From Chroococcidiopsidaceae cyanobacterium CP_BM_RX_35 (lineage in GTDB: Bacteria; Cyanobacteriota; Cyanobacteriia; Cyanobacteriales; Chroococcidiopsidaceae): a DNA stretch of 9,218 bases. Positions 5,995 through 9,218 of this stretch are shown here, one piece after another (the stretch's first letter is position 1; each line of letters opens with the position of its first letter). Under the pieces are notes generated by a model. That model was given only the letters and a program-made list of their open reading frames with translations. It made no database searches and was not told the DNA's origin. The translations under genes were made by a program, and so were the position numbers. The stretch covers positions 1-9,218 of the forward strand of contig JAFAVL010000817.1 of assembly GCA_019242465.1 (NCBI GenBank). The letters are read 5' to 3'.

Positions 5995-6033
5995 GAAGTC
6001 AAGCAAGGGAGGTTTCCTCCCTTGCTTGACTTC
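5995..6033. repeat. Perfect 18-bp-stem hairpin upstream of priA
   Basis: GAAGTCAAGCAAGGGAGG (5995-6012) and CCTCCCTTGCTTGACTTC (6016-6033) are exact reverse complements around TTT. The stem is far too long and perfect to be chance. It ends 75 bases before the annotated priA start. No T-run follows on either strand, so it is not a canonical terminator. If transcribed it would form a very stable leader hairpin; it could equally be a small mobile palindrome or a protein-binding site. Confidence 0.85.
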
Positions 6034-6108
6034 GGGTATAGGGGGAGTAGGGGAAGAAACATCCAAGACTCCTAAAAGATTTGTAAGTCCCCGACTAAGC
6101 TCCTGGAA

Positions 6109-8700
6109 ATGAGCTGTTCTTCGCCAAGTCGGATAAACTTGGAGCTACATTCTCATTCCCTGCTCCCCATGCTATCTTCTTCCCCAACTTCCCTAGCACT
6201 CTCAGCTCCAATCGCGGCTGAGCCTGGAATGTCCTATCAGTCCGGCAAGGTCAGCCAGCGGTGGATTGAAGTGCTAGTGGACTGTCAGTGGGCACAGGGT
6301 TTGTATACATATAGATTGCCAGCCCAGTTGGCAGTTCAACCAGGAGATATTCTGAGCGTGCCGTTTGGCTCGCAACAGCTAGGAGCGATCGCGATTCGTC
6401 TAGTTGACCAACCCCCAAACGATTTAGACCTCACAAGTATCCGGGATGTGGAAGAGGTGATCAGCGTCGGGTTTTTCCCAGATGCTTATTGGGAGTTACT
6501 CAATCGAGTAGCGCAGTACTACTATACGTCACTGATTCAGGTGATTCGGGCAGCACTACCGCCTGGATTACTGGTGCGCTCCCAGCGACGCTTGCGCCTG
6601 ATCGCTCAAGTTTCTACCGATGCTGTCGTCCTCAGTCCAACTGCGCGGCAAATCTTAGCACTACTCCAAAGTCAAACATCTGGGGATTACAGCTATACCT
6701 ATCTCCAGCGCCAAGTTAGAGGAGCTAGCCGGGGTATTAGAGAGCTATTGCGAACGTCGTTGGTTGAGAGTTACCTAGAGCCACCTAGACTCACTCGACC
6801 TAAACTCCAAAAAGCGGTGACTTTAGTCGGGACGGGTTTTGAGTGCGATGTAACCCCTCGTCAACTCGAAGTGCTAGAAGTACTAAGGCGGCGAGGTGGT
6901 GATATTTGGTTGAGTGAGCTGTTGCAGAGTTGTCATGCGAGTTCTTCAATCTTAAAGGCACTGGAACAAAAGGGCTGCATTGCTATCCAGCAACGAGAGA
7001 TGTTGCGGACAGAAGGTGGATTTAGCTTGAGCGATCAGCCCAAAGCTTTAACTCCTGCCCAGTCGCAGGCATTGGCGACAATTGCTCAGTTAGAAGCATT
7101 TGCACAGGTGCTGTTGCATGGAGTGACAGGCTCTGGCAAGACTGAGATTTATCTACAAGCGATCGCGCCTCGGCTCCAACGCGGACAGTCTGCCTTGGTT
7201 CTCGTCCCAGAAATTGGTCTCACGCCGCAACTGACTGACCGTTTCCGTGCCCGGTTTGGTCATAAGGTTTGTGTTTATCACAGTGCCCTATCTGATGGCG
7301 AACGTTATGACACTTGGCGGCAGATGCTGACTGGGGAGCCGCAGGTCGTTATTGGGACTCGCTCGGCAGTATTCGCCCCTCTACCCCGTCTGGGCTTGAT
7401 CATCCTGGATGAAGAACACGATGGTAGTTTCAAGCAAGACCAACCTATGCCGACCTATCACGCCCGTACCGTTGCCCAGTGGAGAGCAGAGCTAGAAAAC
7501 TGTCCGTTGGTTTTGGGTTCCGCTACTCCCTCTTTGGAGACTTGGGTGAGCGTGGGGGGGAGGCAGGGGGCAGGGGGGCAGGGGGGGAACTCTGCTAATA
7601 TCTATTACCTTTCTTTACCTGAGCGGATTGAGTCTCGACCTTTGCCTCCGGTGGAAGTGGTGGATATGCGGCAGGAGTTGCAGCAGGGGAATCGCTCCAT
7701 TTTTAGTCGTTCGCTGCAAGAGGGTTTGCAGCAATTGCAGACTTCAGGACAACAAGGGATTTTGTTTATCCATCGGCGGGGACACAGTACGTTTGTTTCT
7801 TGCCGCAGTTGCGGCTATGTGATTGAGTGTCCTCACTGCGATGTCTCTTTGGCTTATCACCACACAGAAGCTGCGGCCGCTGAGCTGCTGCGTTGTCACT
7901 ACTGTAACTATGTACGATCGCACCCGCGTCATTGTCCCGAATGCAGTTCTCCTTACTTTAAGTTCTTCGGGAGTGGGACTCAGAAGGTGGCACAGGAGTT
8001 AGCCCAACAGTATCCCGGATTGCGCTTTATTCGGTTTGATAGTGATACTACCCGTACTAAAGGCTCCCACCGAGCATTGCTGACCAAGTTTGCTACTGGA
8101 GAAGCTGACTTGTTGGTCGGAACTCAAATGCTGACCAAAGGTTTGGATCTCCCCCAAGTCACATTGGTAGGTGTTGTGTCAGCTGATGGCTTGCTGCATC
8201 TTTCTGACTACCGGGCTAGCGAACGGGCGATGCAAACGCTGATACAGGTAGCTGGTCGAGCTGGTCGTGGGGATAACCCTGGGCGGGTGATTGTGCAAAC
8301 TTACTCTCCAGAACATGCTGTGCTTCAGGCACTTTGGGGGCACGAATATGCCTCTTTTACTGAAGTTGAGCTACAACAACGTGCGGTGCTGAACTATCCC
8401 CCTTACGGGCGGCTAATACTGCTGCGGCTCAGTAGCACCAACCCCGATGAAGTGCAAAATACTGCTCAGGTGCTAGCCATGGCGTTACATCCTGATGCCT
8501 CAGATGCCATGTCGAGTTACGACATTTTAGGACCAGCTCCGGCTAGTGTCTTACGAGTAGCCAATCGTTACCGCTGGCAAATTTTACTCAAGTTTCCGTA
8601 CAGCTCTCTGCCAGAACTGCCAAATTGGCATCAGTTGCGATCGCTTTGCCCTGCCTCTGTCAGCCTAACTATCGATGTTGACCCACTAAACCAGATGTAA
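6109..8700 (+). CDS. priA: Primosomal protein N' (replication restart helicase PriA)
   Basis: PriA recognises stalled forks and D-loops, unwinds the lagging arm and starts reloading of the replicative helicase. The 863-residue frame shows the 3'-DNA-end-binding domain from QRWIEVLVDC (about 50) to 150, a winged-helix region, and Walker A GVTGSGKT (338-345). Walker B is DEEH (434-437), and motif III is GSATP (470-474). Eight zinc cysteines follow at 565, 568, 574, 577, 596, 599, 609 and 612, then GTQMLTKGLD (671-680) and motif VI QVAGRAGRG (713-721). All catalytic motifs are intact. Length exceeds the E. coli 732 residues. Homology starts only after Met41 (6229), so starts at 6109, 6169 and 6229 are all open; none has a good Shine-Dalgarno, and the first 40 residues are Ser-rich. 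Residues 483-493 are encoded by a G-rich repeat inserted in frame. The gene appears to be a single-gene unit. Confidence 0.93.
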   Translation: MSCSSPSRINLELHSHSLLPMLSSSPTSLALSAPIAAEPGMSYQSGKVSQRWIEVLVDCQWAQGLYTYRLPAQLAVQPGDILSVPFGSQQLGAIAIRLVDQPPNDLDLTSIRDVEEVISVGFFPDAYWELLNRVAQYYYTSLIQVIRAALPPGLLVRSQRRLRLIAQVSTDAVVLSPTARQILALLQSQTSGDYSYTYLQRQVRGASRGIRELLRTSLVESYLEPPRLTRPKLQKAVTLVGTGFECDVTPRQLEVLEVLRRRGGDIWLSELLQSCHASSSILKALEQKGCIAIQQREMLRTEGGFSLSDQPKALTPAQSQALATIAQLEAFAQVLLHGVTGSGKTEIYLQAIAPRLQRGQSALVLVPEIGLTPQLTDRFRARFGHKVCVYHSALSDGERYDTWRQMLTGEPQVVIGTRSAVFAPLPRLGLIILDEEHDGSFKQDQPMPTYHARTVAQWRAELENCPLVLGSATPSLETWVSVGGRQGAGGQGGNSANIYYLSLPERIESRPLPPVEVVDMRQELQQGNRSIFSRSLQEGLQQLQTSGQQGILFIHRRGHSTFVSCRSCGYVIECPHCDVSLAYHHTEAAAAELLRCHYCNYVRSHPRHCPECSSPYFKFFGSGTQKVAQELAQQYPGLRFIRFDSDTTRTKGSHRALLTKFATGEADLLVGTQMLTKGLDLPQVTLVGVVSADGLLHLSDYRASERAMQTLIQVAGRAGRGDNPGRVIVQTYSPEHAVLQALWGHEYASFTEVELQQRAVLNYPPYGRLILLRLSSTNPDEVQNTAQVLAMALHPDASDAMSSYDILGPAPASVLRVANRYRWQILLKFPYSSLPELPNWHQLRSLCPASVSLTIDVDPLNQM
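7554..7587 (+). repeat. G-rich intergenic-type repeat inside priA
   Basis: Runs of five to seven G separated by AGGCA or CA fill this stretch and encode a Gly/Gln-rich insertion, GGRQGAGGQGG (483-493). The 15-mer at 7569-7583 is identical to 1157-1171 in the intergenic block. It sits between motif III and the LSLPERI strand, a surface loop where PriA proteins vary in length, so function is probably preserved. The frame is intact. Confidence 0.75.
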
Positions 8701-9218
8701 TATCCGTACCACAGTAACTGTACAAATACGGTATCTTCGTAATCAAAATAAAATATTATACACGCACCATCTTTACCAAACGCATTCCTGGATTTTACTG
8801 AGATAGAAGTAGTCTCTCAAAATTCTTCAGTACAATCACTAGTTTAGGATGGACCCAAAATAAAGATTCTTCTCTTGCTTGACATTAAATCAAGATGTAC
8901 ATACCTATATTCACTACTAGTGATATCACTAAAGTATCCCTAAACCCTTAGCAATCTTTATCGTTATTTCTTTTTTATACAAGAAAGGTCTTTAATCTAA
9001 ATTTACCGATTCAAAGGATTACTGATAGAAAGAGTACTGTAATCCGCACTAAGTTTCAATTTTTTTTATCCCAAAGTTCCATAGAAACTCGGTTATAAAA
9101 ACCATAAGGTCGAACTTATGATTAAGTTGTTTCGAGCCTAGAGCCATCTAGTGGCGAACTAAAAGAGACACCACAGTTCCCCAATTTTTGATCATTACTC
9201 AGGCAGTATGTATGATGA
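8701..9218. other. AT-rich region downstream of priA without a visible gene
   Basis: No coding frame of plausible length, tRNA or rRNA is visible in these 518 bases. Just after priA, CCGTA (8704-8708) and TACGG (8727-8731) can pair around an inner CAG/CTG stem, but no T-run follows, so termination there is doubtful. TTGACA at 8879-8884 resembles a -35 box without a good -10 partner. GGATTAC (9016-9022) and GTAATCC (9039-9045) form a 7-bp stem, followed about 15 bases later by a T-run (near 9060-9067), an untypical spacing for a terminator. The stretch may be the upstream region of a gene beyond the window. Confidence 0.55.
8918..8931. promoter_or_regulatory. 14-bp perfect palindrome, operator-like
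   Basis: TAGTGATATCACTA is its own reverse complement. A half-site-like ATCACTAG occurs about 80 bases upstream near 8835-8842 and CACTA precedes the palindrome directly. It lies about 35 bases after a TTGACA, so it may be an operator for a gene outside the window. Confidence 0.4.

Larger units (their letters stand above)
5483..6108. other. AT-rich intergenic region between divergent sigC and priA
   Basis: No credible gene lies in these 626 bases on either strand. The region must hold the promoters of sigC (minus) and priA (plus). On the minus strand a TATAAA (reverse complement of 5649-5654) could be a sigC -10 box about 167 bases before the ATG, but no matching -35 box stands at 17 bases. 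Three palindromes are present: 5819-5834, 5900-5911 and 5995-6033. The last part, 6034-6055, is G-rich like the repeats elsewhere in the window. Confidence 0.7.

Noticed and set aside
5995..6033. Intrinsic terminator
   Set aside because: The stem is strong but no T-run follows on either strand, and no gene ends just before it.
7551..7588. Frameshift or pseudogene in priA
   Set aside because: The reading frame continues unbroken through the G runs, and all helicase motifs and zinc cysteines are intact on both sides.

Overview
The window looks like cyanobacterial chromosome. Seven exact copies of the HIP1 octamer GCGATCGC lie in it (starting at 482, 674, 2287, 4830, 6385, 7159 and 8637). It also carries a cyanobacterial-type group 2 sigma factor, a small conserved protein that resembles cyanobacterial hypotheticals, and G/C-rich intergenic repeats of the kind common in these genomes. 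The genus cannot be fixed from the sequence alone; a Nostocales- or Chroococcidiopsis-like lineage is a guess.

Layout. At 2-829 (+) is the 3' part of a GT1-family glycosyltransferase gene, cut by the window edge. Its last codons run into an apparent ~400-bp mobile element (about 717-1122). Two hairpins with the same CGATAAATCG tip bound the element, an ATGA sits at its left edge, and its interior folds into many short helices like a HEARO/IscB omega RNA. It has no IscB or transposase gene. A G-rich/C-rich repeat block (1139-1262) separates this from a minus-strand SAM hydroxide adenosyltransferase-family gene (1274-2065). Divergent from that gene is a plus-strand pair: a NIF3-family gene (2134-2832) and recR (about 2866-3462). 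recR has no usable ATG/GTG/TTG start at the expected place. Facing recR are three minus-strand genes: a 68-aa conserved hypothetical (3468-3674), a GNAT acetyltransferase (3711-4205) and a group 2 sigma factor, probably sigC (4319-5482). An AT-rich 626-bp gap with several palindromes, including a perfect 18-bp-stem hairpin at 5995-6033, leads to priA (6109-8700, +). priA carries an in-frame copy of the same G-rich repeat seen between genes. The last 518 bp (8701-9218) hold no gene that I can see.

Functional links. recR and priA both serve DNA repair and replication restart but are not adjacent and are not obviously co-regulated. The NIF3-recR pair is probably co-transcribed. The sigma factor probably directs alternative transcription programmes; its neighbours are ordinary housekeeping genes. 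The most unusual content is the orphan HEARO-like element fused onto the 3' end of the glycosyltransferase, followed by the non-canonical recR start and the G-rich repeat inside priA.
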